Source of the DNA: Tamarix chinensis
Lineage: Eukaryota; Streptophyta; Magnoliopsida; Caryophyllales; Tamaricaceae
Reading direction: 5' to 3'
NCBI GenBank assembly: GCA_030549775.1
Contig: CM060175.1
Location: 68,663,245 to 68,727,244, forward strand
Length of the DNA: 64,000 nt
The first letter of the stretch is position 1, and each line of letters begins with the position of its first letter. The translations under genes were made by a program, and so were the position numbers. This document shows positions 12,431-22,250 of this stretch, one piece after another. A model generated the notes under the pieces. It searched no databases. It had not been told where the DNA came from and was given only the letters and a program-made list of their open reading frames with translations.

Positions 12431-12489
12431 GGTGAGTATCCACACATATCATGCGAGTGACCCGGGTTCGTTCCTTGGCAACTGTGCCA
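12431..12489 (+). pseudogene. Retro-copied tRNA-Asp 3' segment including CCA
   Basis: These 59 bases align without gaps to plant tRNA-Asp from the end of the D-loop through the anticodon region and T arm to the acceptor. The T-arm stretch GTGACCCGGGTTCG is exact, the anticodon position reads ATC for GTC, and the end reads GTGCCA. Because nuclear tRNA genes do not encode the final CCA, its presence points to copying from a mature tRNA. It sits between the LTR end and the normal primer site, and both copies are followed by the same 'aaaaatt'. The reference is from memory, so exact identity was not computed. Confidence 0.75.
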
Positions 12490-12497
12490 AAAATTAT

Positions 12498-12795
12498 TGT
12501 GGCCGTAGCCGATATGTAATTTAAATCCTCTTGTTGATAATTATAGTACTGGTAAATAATGGTATTATTCTATACCAAAGATTGAGATGTCTCACCTCTA
12601 TTTAGCTAGCTTAAAAATAATAAAAATAAAAATCCTAAATCACACAAAATAAATAAATACAAAAAGAAAACTAATGGGGGTTATAAAATTAGAAAATAAT
12701 AAAAAGAACAAATAAAATAATAAAAATAATAGATAAATTCAAATATAAAAAAATATACTAGGGAAATCTAAATCTACCACTAGATTAAGTCCCCA
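12498..12795 (-). repeat. Partial 5' LTR of element F
   Basis: On the minus strand the segment ends '...ggctacggccaca', matching the LTR ends of G. It contains the 'ttatctagtggtagattt'-type and 'ataacccccattag'-type stretches also seen in G's LTRs near 41160 and 41270. The rest of the LTR is missing beyond about 12795. Confidence 0.7.
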
Positions 12796-13941
12796 ACAAC
12801 CTTTCTTTTTTCGTTGCTCCCTCTTCTCTGTGGCTCTCTTTTTCCTTAATTTCTATTGCTGACCTTATGCATGCCCCACGTCAACCCTCTTCAACCCATC
12901 TTACCTTGCTTTTGTACCCTACTCGTCTCCTTCTATGGCTGCCAAACTCCCCTGATTCTCACTCATCTCACACTTTAGCCCTACTCTACGCTCATCTACT
13001 TCTCTCTTATTTCTTTCTTTCGTACTCCTTCTCTATTTGTGTGCATCCCACTTTCTCTCCTAACTTACGACTGGATCCTCTCTTCTTCTTTTTTCTATGG
13101 CTTCCCCACGTCAGCCCTCGCTGAACTTTTACATTTTTGTGTGGCTTGTTCTTTTCTCTTCGTTTTTTTAATTCTATGTGCCCCACCTCATAGATTCTCC
13201 TTATTTATTTCACCCCTAGTTCCCTCTCGTGCAGCCTCTTTATTTTTTCCATTCCCAGGCCAATGAGAAGAAAGTAGGGAACAATAGGGATGGCTATAGG
13301 GGAGAAGAAGAAGAAGAAGAAGAAGAAGAAGAAGAAGAAGAAGAAGAAGAAGAAGAAGAAGAAGAAGAAGAAGAAGAAGAAGAAGAAGAAGAAGAAGAAG
13401 AAGAAGAAGAAGAAGAAATAGGGTGTGTTAGGGGAGGAGGAGGCGGAAGAAGAAGAATAGGAAGAGGAAGAAAGGAAGTAAGGAAGGAAGGAAGAAGAAG
13501 AAGAAGGCAAAGAGGAGGCCAGTGCGGTTGTGAAGCTTGTGGTGGTGCTGGAGACAGTGGAAGTTGTGGTGCAAGGGTGACACACAAAAACGGAGGGTAC
13601 GAGAAGGTTGTTGATGGTGGTGGATGGTGGTAGGGGCTAAAATGGAAAAGTAAAAGGAGTGGTGTAGGCAATGCTAGAGGATGGTTTGTTGGGAATGAAA
13701 TTAAATAGGGCCAAATAAGGGAAGTAGGGGATGCAATGTTGGTTGTGTGAGAGAATGAAGAGGAGGACGTAAGGGAGGGCTTTGTTTTTTTGAGGAAGTG
13801 AGGCTTCAAGGGAGAGGGTTGGTCGATAAGAATGTAAAGGGTTGGTACATGGCTACTACCAAAAAAGCTTTGAAGGGAAGCATGGAAAAGGCAGTGTCTT
13901 CTAGGGTAAGGAACTCATGAAAATATGCGCACGCGTGTGTG
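12796..13941. other. Pyrimidine-rich then purine-rich DNA flanking solo LTR A
   Basis: From 12796 to about 13260 the plus strand is C/T-rich. After a GAA tract it becomes G/A-rich up to the insertion site of LTR A. Several long frames arise from this composition and from the triplet repeat, and I do not regard them as genes. The segment probably belongs to the LTR that was split by A and resumes at 17821. Confidence 0.45.
13303..13418 (+). repeat. (GAA)n microsatellite, about 38 units
   Basis: About 116 bp of uninterrupted AGA/GAA triplets. The tract creates poly-Glu, poly-Ser and poly-Phe frames in the six frames. Pure GAA.TTC tracts of this length can form triplex DNA. Confidence 0.97.
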
Positions 13942-14834
13942 TGTAAAAGACCCCAAAACCTAATTTTAAGAATTATAGCTAATTAAGGATTTATTATGAA
14001 AATAAATTAAATAAATTATTTTTATTAAAATAAAAGAAAATTAATTAGGGCAAATAAAGAAGAAAATAATAAATATTTTTTTAGAAAAATTTAGGTATTT
14101 TGCTAATTAAAATAGAATTTATGAAAAATCTTTCAAAAATCCTAATTTAGTCTAAAAAGAAAATTAAATATTATTTTATTTAAATATTATTATTTTTAAA
14201 TATTCTAAATATCCAAATTAATTTAATTGACCCCAACTCACCTCTTTTTCTTTCCCCTTTTTTCCTTTTCTTTTCTTTTTATTTCTTTTTCTTTCTTCTT
14301 CTTTTTTTTCTTTTTCTTACCTTCCCTCCCGACCTGGGCCAGCCCAGCGGTCCAAGCCCCTCTTTCTTTTTCTTCCTTTGGTGCGGCCCACTTCCTTTCT
14401 TTCTTTTTCTCCTACCGCGACCCGTCTCCTTTCCTTTTTCTTCCTTCAGCGTGGCCCAAGGATGGAACGCAGCGTTTTATTTTTTTTTTCTCTTCTCCCA
14501 ATCGGTTAGCTCTCCCTTCTTTTCTTTTTCTTCTTTTCTTCCTGGCCACCCGATCCACACACCCCCACCTTCTTCTTCCTCCCTCTTCTTCTCTCTTGCC
14601 GCAACCTACAACGCCCCCAACTCCCTGATTTTTTGCCGTTGATCGTGCCCCCATTGACTTGCCAACCATTTTGACCCAGTCACACCTCCCATCTTCTCGT
14701 GTACGATCCCTTTTTTCCTAGCCAATCACCCATGCCCGTTTTGAATTTCGCCACCCTCCGTTGCCACCGGTGAATCCTAACCAACCTTCCCTATTCCCTC
14801 ATTGTTCCCTTGACCCTATACTCTCCTTTAAGCC

Positions 14835-14847
14835 CTATAAATACCCC
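14835..14847 (+). promoter_or_regulatory. LTR promoter TATA box (solo LTR A)
   Basis: CTATAAATACCCC lies in a pyrimidine-rich region with few other TATA motifs. The same words occur at the same relative place in B, C and D. Transcription would be expected to begin about 30 bp downstream, marking the U3/R boundary. Confidence 0.7.
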
Positions 14848-15025
14848 TACCCAGCCAGGAATCGAGCCTTTCCCCGAAACCCAAAAAACTTTCCCTTGTG
14901 CACCACCTCCATTTTAGACACCGTTGTCGCCGTCGTCGGCCAACACCGCTGCCCACTCTGCCCACCTAAGTACTCCATGCACCACCCTCTACCTAACTAT
15001 ACCTCCCTTCTCCCTAGGTTTTTCC

Positions 15026-15049
15026 TGCATGAGCCACCCTAGCTGTGCA
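15026..15049 (+). promoter_or_regulatory. Leader dyad (24 nt), copy in A
   Basis: The dyad TGCATG...TGTGCA lies 191 bp downstream of the TATA box, inside the presumed transcript. Pairing in this copy uses G.U wobbles. It corresponds in place and length to the dyads in B, C and D. Confidence 0.55.
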
Positions 15050-15539
15050 AACTCACCTCCTCGATCAGCCTTCCTTTCACTTCCTCTACCCTTCGCACCA
15101 CCCTTAGCCACCACTTCTACCGTTGCCGCTGCCGCTGCCCCTTTCACCTTCCAAAAGTCTCTGTAGACTTCCCTCTACCTCTCCCTACTCTTTTTTTTCT
15201 CTTCCTCCCTCTCCATCTCTCTTTCTCTTCTTCTTCCACTTTCGGCCACCACTACCGCTGTCGTGCACCGCCACCTTTGGCTGCACCGCTGCCTTCATTC
15301 CTCGCCTCTCCACCTAGGCAACCCTAAACACCCCCATGCCCACCTTCATTCTACCTTTCATTTTCCCAGCATCCAACTTTTTCCCCTTTTCTTCTCTTTT
15401 TTCGGCCACTGCCATACACCACTGTCGGTACCGCTTGTCACCACTAACCTAAGGTGGAACCATAAACCCTCTCAACTCTTTTTCATTATTTATACAAGCC
15501 TTATTTAGTTTATTTTATTTTATTTCAATTATTTCAAAT

Positions 15540-15633
15540 ATATTATTATTATTATTACTATTATTTTTGTTACTAATGTTATTATTATTATTATTTATAT
15601 TGAGGGCCGAAGCCTTATTCTACATTTATTTCA

Positions 15634-15696
<63 letters not shown>

Positions 15697-15883
15697 TCAA
15701 AGTAGGGTCGAAAACCCTACTTTACTTTACTTTCATTTTATGATATTATTAGTATTAGTATTATTTTGTAATTACTATTATTATTATTTCATTATTATTA
15801 TAATTACTATTTTTATTATTAATGTTACTAGTATTATTTTGGTGAAGGGTTGAAGGCCTTATTCCACCATTTAGTTCAAACCA

Positions 15884-15919
<36 letters not shown>

Positions 15920-15960
15920 CATCATTATTATTATCATCATCATTATTATTATTATTAGGG
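15540..15960 (+). repeat. ATT-rich microsatellite domain of LTR A
   Basis: Several (ATT)n tracts, the longest about 55 bp near 15640-15695, are separated by short 'gggtcgaaaaccctac'-like inserts. All four solo LTRs have such a domain here. Confidence 0.85.
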
Positions 15961-16181
15961 TAAAGTCTTGAAACCTTATATTATCAACTTTTACAATATT
16001 ACTATTATTTCTTTTATCTTTAGCAAATTTAGTAATTAGTTAATGTCATTATTATTAATATGTTATTATTTTATCAAAAACCTACTCTTAGAATAAATTA
16101 GTAAATAATACTATTTTTGGTTGGAGGGAATCTAATCTTTAGCTTTTTCCTCATATAGGTGAGACCAGTCAAAGCCCTAAA

Positions 16182-16226
16182 GAGGCGTAAGAACGTGCTC
16201 CAAGACCGGTGTCATTTTAGGTAAGG
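16182..16226 (+). promoter_or_regulatory. Conserved block ending in a splice-donor-like site (A)
   Basis: The block runs from GAGGCGTAAGAACGTGCTCC through CCGGTGTC to TTTTAGGTAAGG. It is among the best conserved stretches across the four LTRs. TTTTAG|GTAAGG fits a plant 5' splice site. It lies about 1.3 kb downstream of the TATA box, so it could open an intron in the leader. Splicing is inferred. Confidence 0.45.
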
Positions 16227-16612
16227 ATGTAACTAAGGCCTTATGTGTGTTATGTGTATTATATGCTTGGATGACTTGTATAATGTCGTGTTGTGTATCA
16301 TGTCCTATTAGTTAACTATTTTATGTATGGAGCAGCTTGGAATTAAGGTATGCTTACGTGCCTTCTTATTTTATATATTGATATGTATATGTGGAGAAAT
16401 GTTGTGGAATGTGATGTAATGTGTTATGACCCTTAAGACATGCATGTGAGGATATTTAATGTGGTTTGGTGGGGTAGAAAGGATGAAAAAGGAAAATGGG
16501 GAAGTAAGTTGACCAAAGGGAAATAAGTTGACCAAGGGATGTGAGTTAACCTAAATATTTTAATGATACATGAATGGATGAATAAAATGGGGATTTTAAA
16601 TAAAAATAAAGA

Positions 16613-16800
16613 GTGGGAGAATCTATGGCTGTGCATGGGAGAGTCTATGGCTGTGCATGGGAGAGTCTATGGCGTTGCGTGAGAGAATCTAGGGTTTCAT
16701 ATGGGAGAGTCTATGACTCTGCATGGGAGAATCTAATATATGGTGTTGCATGGGAGAATCTAATCTATGGTTTTGTATGGGGGATTCTGTGCTCAACAAA
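16613..16800 (+). repeat. About 22-bp tandem repeats 'gggagagtctatggctgtgcat'
   Basis: Seven or more imperfect units combine 'gggagaatcta' and 'tatggtgttgcatg'. The matching arrays in B, C and D carry AAACCCTA-type words on the opposite strand. Confidence 0.85.
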
Positions 16801-16876
16801 CCGAGCATAATTGTGCTAAGACATGAAAAATACACTAAGTACTTACAGTGAAACACCATGAGAGTTGGAGCCAGAA

Positions 16877-17038
16877 CGGTCCGCCGGCGAATAATAGTGG
16901 TCAGGACCTTTTCGGTCCACCGGCAATAATAGTGGTCAAGAACTTTATTCCCTGTATTTTTTTGGTCCACCGACAATGATAGTGGTCAAGAGCTTTGTGC
17001 CCTGTATGTATCCGATCTACCGACTATAATAGTGGGGT
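16877..17038 (+). repeat. ATAATAGTGG unit array of LTR A
   Basis: Four units contain 'ccaccggcaataatagtgg' or variants. The first spacer carries a perfect short palindrome, GGACC...GGTCC at 16904-16918; the others are decayed. Confidence 0.8.
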
Positions 17039-17231
17039 TCCCATAATCACATGGATTTGATAAAGAGCATGGTGTGAAATGAGTATTGATAAGAGATTAA
17101 TTAATTGCTTAATCCGGACTATAAATGGCCTTTATTTATTTTTCATTTATCTGTATGATTGTATGCTGTTTTATTATTTTGTTGGGATTATATAATTTTT
17201 CTGTGTCGGCCTTAGTACACGATTACCTTAC

Positions 17232-17250
17232 TCAGTACGTAGCGTACCGA
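17232..17250 (+). promoter_or_regulatory. TCAGTACG...CGTACCGA dyad (A)
   Basis: This is an 8-bp inverted repeat with a 3-bp centre and one mismatch. A perfect version occurs in B and shorter-armed versions in C and D. Confidence 0.55.
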
Positions 17251-17683
17251 TCACCCTTTTCATGGGTGCTGCTCATTCCCACGAGTAGAAGACCCTTTTG
17301 ACTTTGTGCAGGTGGGCGATGCCTATTTTGATGCCTTCAATGTTCATGAGGCATCAGGCGGGGCTGAGTGTTGGGCATTTTCTTGGCTCGATAATCGGGA
17401 GTGACGTGGCTAGATTTTTTCTCCATGTTATTTTATTGCCTTATGTTATTTCTTTCTATATTGGATTTTCCCTTTTATAACTTATTACTTTATATTGAGT
17501 ATTTGAGATGAAACTCTTATCGGTTATAATCTTTATTTCTCTTCTTGGAATTGTTATAATGCACTCTGGGTTATGCTTCTCTTTACGCATACTCCGATTT
17601 CTATGTTATGATCCCTTTAGTTTTTTTAATGAAATCTCAGTTTAAATATTGATTAAGTATAACAAATATCCTTTTAGCCTTAG

Positions 17684-17729
17684 CACTTGGTACTAGAACG
17701 GTTAGAGTGAGGTAGTCTAGTACTAAGTG
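17684..17729 (+). promoter_or_regulatory. 3' dyad near the LTR end (A)
   Basis: Arms CACTTGGTACTAGAAC and GTCTAGTACTAAGTG can pair with G.U wobbles, about 90 bp before the LTR end. Equivalent dyads occur in B, C and D. Confidence 0.6.
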
Positions 17730-17820
17730 TGGCGGTAACATTCCCAAAATTCATAGGTTCTGATTTAATTCATTTGCTTCCATTTAAAAAAAAGAGTAAA
17801 TTTTGGGGTGTTACAGTGTG

Positions 17821-18250
17821 TGTATAAGGTGAGTTTGACAGGTGAAGGAGGAAAGTTCACAGAAGGGTAAGGTGATAGGGATGGTCGAGGGGAATGGTTT
17901 GACATGTGAGGGGTATGGCTAAGTTGTATGAGATAAGGATAGAGACAAATAAAGTATTCAGGGGAGGATAATGGGAGCATGTAAAGGGTAACTTAAGGGT
18001 AAAATGGTAGGAAAGAGTAGGAGTATTTTATTTTAGTTCTAAGTTTAGTTTGGATAGGTTAGGGTACCACGTAAAAAAATATACTTTAGGATATGTTTAA
18101 ATAAAAGGAAAGAGGTAAAATATTTAGGAAATTATTTGGATTAGTTGTCAAAGGTTAATAATAAAATAATTAAAGTAGGGTTCAAGGGTTAGTTTTAAAT
18201 AATAAGGTTAAACACCAAAAACAAAGGTTATGAAATTTTAGAGTGTTACA
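17821..18250 (+). other. LTR-like DNA after A, ending in a GTGTTACA terminus
   Basis: The segment continues the DNA interrupted by A and ends 'ggttatgaaattttagagtgttaca', like the 3' ends of the giant LTRs. No primer site is seen directly after 18250. It is probably the 3' end of the LTR that A entered. Confidence 0.4.
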
Positions 18251-18379
18251 TTAATAATAAATGAATAAAACTCACAAAGTCCAGCCTCAAACACACTCCC
18301 ACTACTTTGGTCTTTGAGAGAGAGGACGTTGAGAATTATTGAACTAACAAAGAAGAAAATAAAGGGTTAGGGAATTGAA

Positions 18380-18886
18380 AACACATGTATGGTCTTTATA
18401 ACAGTTGTAGTGATGATAGTGTATGATGCTATAACAATTTATAACAACGATAACTAAAATGCATATGCTTATGCTAGGTATGTGCTCCAGGTCGATGTAG
18501 TAACAAGTTATAGCAATGACATGTTGTCGCTAGATTTGAAGCGTTAACTAAAAAATTTGGGGGGGGGGGGAGCTTGCCCAAACTTTTTAACACATGCATT
18601 GTAGCTACAACCATTTGTCACAACAATAGGTGTCATCACAATACCTATTTTTAATTTAAAAAGAAAAAAATAAAAATCATTTTCTTTGGAGGGAATAATT
18701 CCCGCCATGTTTCCAACATTGACAATGGTGTTGCTATAAATTTCTAGCGATGAAAATTTTCCTCTAACTATATTTTGTTGTTAGAATATTTTCAACTATG
18801 ATATGTCATCACCATAATTTTTTTCTTGTGACGACCCATTATTGTCATTATAAAATTCATTGATATACATTGTTTTTCTTGTAGTG
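18380..18886 (+). mobile_element. CACTA-type element end fragment
   Basis: The right end reads GTTTTTCTTGTAGTG at 18872-18886, the inverted form of the plant CACTA terminus CACTACAAGAAAAAC. The preceding 400 bp hold repeated words ('ttgtcgctag', 'tctagcgatgaaaatttt', 'tgtcatcacc') like CACTA subterminal DNA. A G9-10 homopolymer lies near 18560. The left boundary is approximate and no transposase is present. Confidence 0.55.
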
Positions 18887-19399
18887 TTTACACTTTTACA
18901 TCACCATAATTTTTTTCTCCTACATTCCACCTCCTTAATTCCTTGCAAGAAACCCAATATTTGATCTCACACCCTCTTTTCCTCTCTCTTGGTTAGAAGT
19001 CATAGGGATTTATGCTTCATGGTTCTCATTTCACACCTAGCAACATTTTCTATATTTTCCTAACTTGCTCCCTCCTCTTACCTTCCCCTTGGTTCTTCTT
19101 TGTTCTTGGGGTTGTTCTAAGTTGATCAAGACTCTCCCCCTTTCCATTTCCCTTTCATTTTTCACTCTTTCGTTTCTAAATCTTAAACCTTAGCCCCTTA
19201 GTGTTTGTTCTTAAGAAAAATTGGGTTACAATTCATAGATTGTGAAGTGTTTATCTCTTGTGTTCATGCCCCCTCACTTTTTTCGTTCTTTCTTTCTTTT
19301 TCATATTTAAGGGTTTTCCCTTTCTCCTTTTAATATTCTCTTTTAGTTCTAAATCTCTTACGACCATTATTGACATGCAATTTTATGTATTTTGTTTAG

Positions 19400-19437
19400 G
19401 TGATCCTAAGTTGGCAAAGGAAGGTTCCTAGGATCAC
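19400..19437 (+). promoter_or_regulatory. GTGATCCTAAG...CCTAGGATCAC inverted repeat
   Basis: The arms match at 10 of 11 positions around a 16-bp loop in an otherwise unremarkable LTR remnant. No function can be assigned. Confidence 0.6.
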
Positions 19438-19501
19438 TTTTGCTTAGAGACCATTGTTAGCTATGTAAGGCTATACAACTAATTAGATTAGGCATTTTTG
19501 G

Positions 19502-19667
19502 TGTTAATTGTTATTTTAATGTAATTAACATGGTGACATACTTTAATTTGTAAAAACATGACTTAGATTATTTTTGTCCTCAACTGTTAATTGTTATTTT
19601 AATGTAATTAACATGATGACATACTTTAATTTGTAAAACCATGACTTAGATTATTTTTTTCCTCAAC
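19502..19667 (+). repeat. 83-bp tandem duplication
   Basis: Two copies (19502-19584 and 19585-19667) start TGTTAATTGTTATTTTAATG and end CCTCAAC, with only a few differences. It is a young local duplication within the LTR remnant. Confidence 0.92.
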
Positions 19668-20233
19668 TTTCAAGCATAATGATATAACTTGTTATTTTTA
19701 ATAAACATATGGTTTAGTGTATTAATAAGTAATTATTTTTTTTATCGGGAAATAAGTCGAGGATTATTTTTGAAGTGATTTGGGCATAGGGTGTTTAAGC
19801 TAGGTGGCCATTTTGATGCTTTTAGACTTATTTAATTTAAGCTAATTACACATCTAGGTTTGTGTTATGTAGGAGATTATTTATGACATTATTAAGTTTT
19901 GTGAACGGTTAACTTGAGTATTTTTGTGTTATAGTAGGTTGAATTGTATTTGGGTCAAATAGGTGAGTTTTTTTGTGTAAAATAAGTATTTCATTATATT
20001 TATTAAAGTTTTTACGTAAACTTTGATACATAATATGTTAGGGTTCGGTTGTATGTGACCTAAGTTATGCTAATAAGAAGTTCTTAGGTAATTAGGAAAA
20101 ATAAGGGCATTTTGATAATATTTGGGTTAATTCTAGAAATTTAATATTGTATGTGTAGCACCCCAATATTTACATTTTTTTTAAATGGAAACAATTAAAT
20201 TAAAACCTATGAATTTCGGGGATGTTACCGCCA

Positions 20234-20279
20234 CACTTAGTACCATATCGGTTCACTCCTACCATTCCAGTACCAAGTG
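20234..20279 (-). promoter_or_regulatory. 3' dyad near the LTR end (B)
   Basis: Arms CACTTAGTACC and GGTACTTGG-type sequence pair around a loop, 46 nt in total, about 80 bp from the LTR end. It corresponds to the dyads in A, C and D. Confidence 0.6.
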
Positions 20280-20673
20280 CTAAGGCTAAAAAGGATATTT
20301 GTTAAACTTAATCAATACTTAAACCAAGAGTTCATAAAAAGAACTAGTAGGATCATAACATAAAAATCAGAGTACGCGTAAAGAGTTTACATCTCAAAGT
20401 ATGAAATTAAAGTTCCTTGAAAGGAATAATGTCTACACGATAAAGTTTAATTCTGGAAAGTCTAATAAATGAAAGAAATAACAGAAGGGAATAAAATAAC
20501 ATATAGAGATAATCCAGCCACATCACTCCCAATCATCTAACCAAGCACATGCTCAACACTCAGCTCCGCTTGATGCCTCGAGAACATTGAAGGCATCAAA
20601 ATATGCATCATCCACCACAAAGTTAGAAGGGCCTTCTGCTTGTGGAAATGAGCAGCACCCATGAAAAGGGTTA

Positions 20674-20692
20674 TCAGTACGCTACGTACTGA
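20674..20692 (-). promoter_or_regulatory. Perfect TCAGTACG-CTA-CGTACTGA dyad (B)
   Basis: A perfect 8-bp inverted repeat with a 3-bp centre, in the position where A has a one-mismatch copy. Confidence 0.65.
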
Positions 20693-20882
20693 GAAAAGTA
20701 ACCGTGAACTAAGGCCACCACATATAAGCACATAATTCCAGCATAATGATAAAACAGTATACGATCACTTCAGGTAAATAAACAAATAAAGGCCATTTAT
20801 ATTCCGGATTAATTAATTAATTAATCTCTTATCAATACTCATTTCACACCATGCTCTTTATAAAAACCATGTGAGTACGGGA

Positions 20883-21235
20883 ACCCCCACTATTTTAGTC
20901 AATGGCTCGATCACATATAGGGCAACATGCACTTAACCACTATTATAGCCGGAAGATCAATCATATATAGGGTCTAACACCCCAACCACTATTCCTTACC
21001 GGTGGATCGGTTGGTCCTAGCTTGCATGGTGTTCCGCTGTAAGTACTTAGTGTCTTTTATGTGTCTTAACAAACTCAGGTTTGGTTTATTGAACTCAGGA
21101 TCCCCCACTAGTATAGCCGGTGGGCCGGAAACACATAAGACATAAAGCTCTTGATCACTATTATAGTTGGTGGATCGAACACTTATAGGGCGGAACACCT
21201 TAACCACTATTCCTAACCGATGGATCGGCTTGGAC
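20883..21235 (-). repeat. ATAATAGTGG unit array of LTR B
   Basis: Degenerate units of 'ccactattatagccggtggatcgg' with spacers such as 'tatagggcaacatgcactt'. Spacer palindromes are mostly lost here. Confidence 0.75.
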
Positions 21236-22079
21236 CCGGCTCAATAATCTTTCACTTTACATGATCAATGTCTTAAGTGTCTTATTTAGAATTTTAACCC
21301 TAGACATGCATAACTAACTCCCTCTACACTTATCCTCCAAAAGGACCCATCTCACATCGTAAGACTCATGCACCCCCTAACTTAGCCCAAAATCCTTTCC
21401 TCCTCACCCTAACTCATATTAGATCCCATCTCCCACGTATATGGGTTAAGGCCCACTACCTTAAACTTCCAAGTCCACTCACCATCTCACTCTAGGGTTT
21501 TTTTTCCAAAACCCTAAGTTAAGCCTATGTGGCCCATCATACTCTGCTTCACAAATCCAAACTATTTTAACACCCCACACATTATAACTCTTAGATTCAA
21601 CCCTCATCATCTCACTTTACTCACCAAGTACACGTATGACCATGAAACCTCAGGTAACCACATCAAAACCCTAACTGGCCACACCAAACCCCAGCTTCCT
21701 CATTTCCACATGTCATCCCTCCATTTCTCACCTTCCACTTTTTATTTTTCCATGCTAATTATGCTCACCCCTCACATGATAATTTTAATCCCCATTTCGT
21801 GCTCCACTCGCCCTCTTCAAATTCTATTTTTACCACCTTCTCATATTAGGGTTTCTCCCAAACCCTAGCTCATCCTCCTACGTACCCTTATATTGTCTCA
21901 TGTACTATTTTTCATCTAAAAACTCCAAACACCCAAACAGCTCTTCCATTACCTTCCTCACACCCCAAATCAACTTTTTATATGTAAATTTCATCCCAAT
22001 GCATACTTTACGCATCCCATGCAACCCTTCAAACTTTTTCATGCAAACCCTAAAAATCCCACGTGAAACCCTAGCTTCA

Positions 22080-22240
22080 CCCATGAAAACCCTAGATTAT
22101 TCCATACGTACTTAGATTCTCCCATGCAAACCGTAGATCCATTCATACAAAACCCTAGATTCCTCCATGCAAAACCCTAGATTCTGCTATACAAAACCCT
22201 AGATTCCTTCATACAAAATCCTAGATTCTTCCATTTATGG
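22080..22240 (-). repeat. AAACCCTA-containing 20-22 bp repeats (B)
   Basis: On the plus strand the units read 'catgcaaaaccctagattcc' with small changes. At least five carry AAACCCTA, the plant telo-box word. They match the 22-bp repeats of A. Confidence 0.8.
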
Positions 22241-22250
22241 TCATGCAACA

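Larger units (their letters stand above)
11040..12795 (-). mobile_element. Athila-like retrotransposon fragment F
   Basis: The minus strand of this segment parallels element G from its 5' LTR end through the gag-like region (compare 12795-11040 reversed with 41150-42930). It holds the end of a 5' LTR, a primer-binding site matching tRNA-Asp, and a gag-like frame. The LTR similarity stops near 12795 and the internal similarity near 11040, so F is truncated on both sides. It is a second copy of the non-autonomous family represented by G. Confidence 0.72.
13942..17815 (+). mobile_element. Solo LTR A, giant gypsy LTR
   Basis: The element begins TGTAAAAGACCCCAAAACC and ends AATTTTGGGGTGTTACA. It is flanked by identical 5-bp duplications GTGTG at 13937-13941 and 17816-17820. 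No primer site, gag or pol follows its 3' end; the flanking duplication comes directly after TTACA, so it is a solo LTR left by recombination between two LTRs. Internal parts in order are an AT-rich head, pyrimidine-rich DNA, TATA box, leader dyad, ATT repeats, splice-donor block, 22-bp repeats, ATAATAGTGG array and two 3' dyads. It is the shortest copy (3,874 bp). Confidence 0.88.
18887..20153 (+). mobile_element. LTR remnant hosting solo LTR B
   Basis: The order of pyrimidine-rich DNA and the stretch near 19400-19470 ('agagaccattgttag...gtaagg') resembles 54290-54360 in the 5' LTR of element I. B is inserted at 20154 and the host resumes at 24847. No terminus of the host was identified, so the family call is tentative. 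Confidence 0.4.

Noticed and set aside
12431..12489. Functional tRNA-Asp gene
   Set aside because: The 5' part is missing, the anticodon and acceptor have changes, CCA is encoded, and it lies at a retrotransposon primer site.
13205..13809. Poly-Glu, poly-Phe and poly-Ser frames
   Set aside because: They are the reading frames of the (GAA)n tract and its C/T-rich flanks.
16877..17038. CRISPR array
   Set aside because: The unit arrays are degenerate, the spacers are themselves palindromic repeats, the genome is a plant's, and no cas genes exist.
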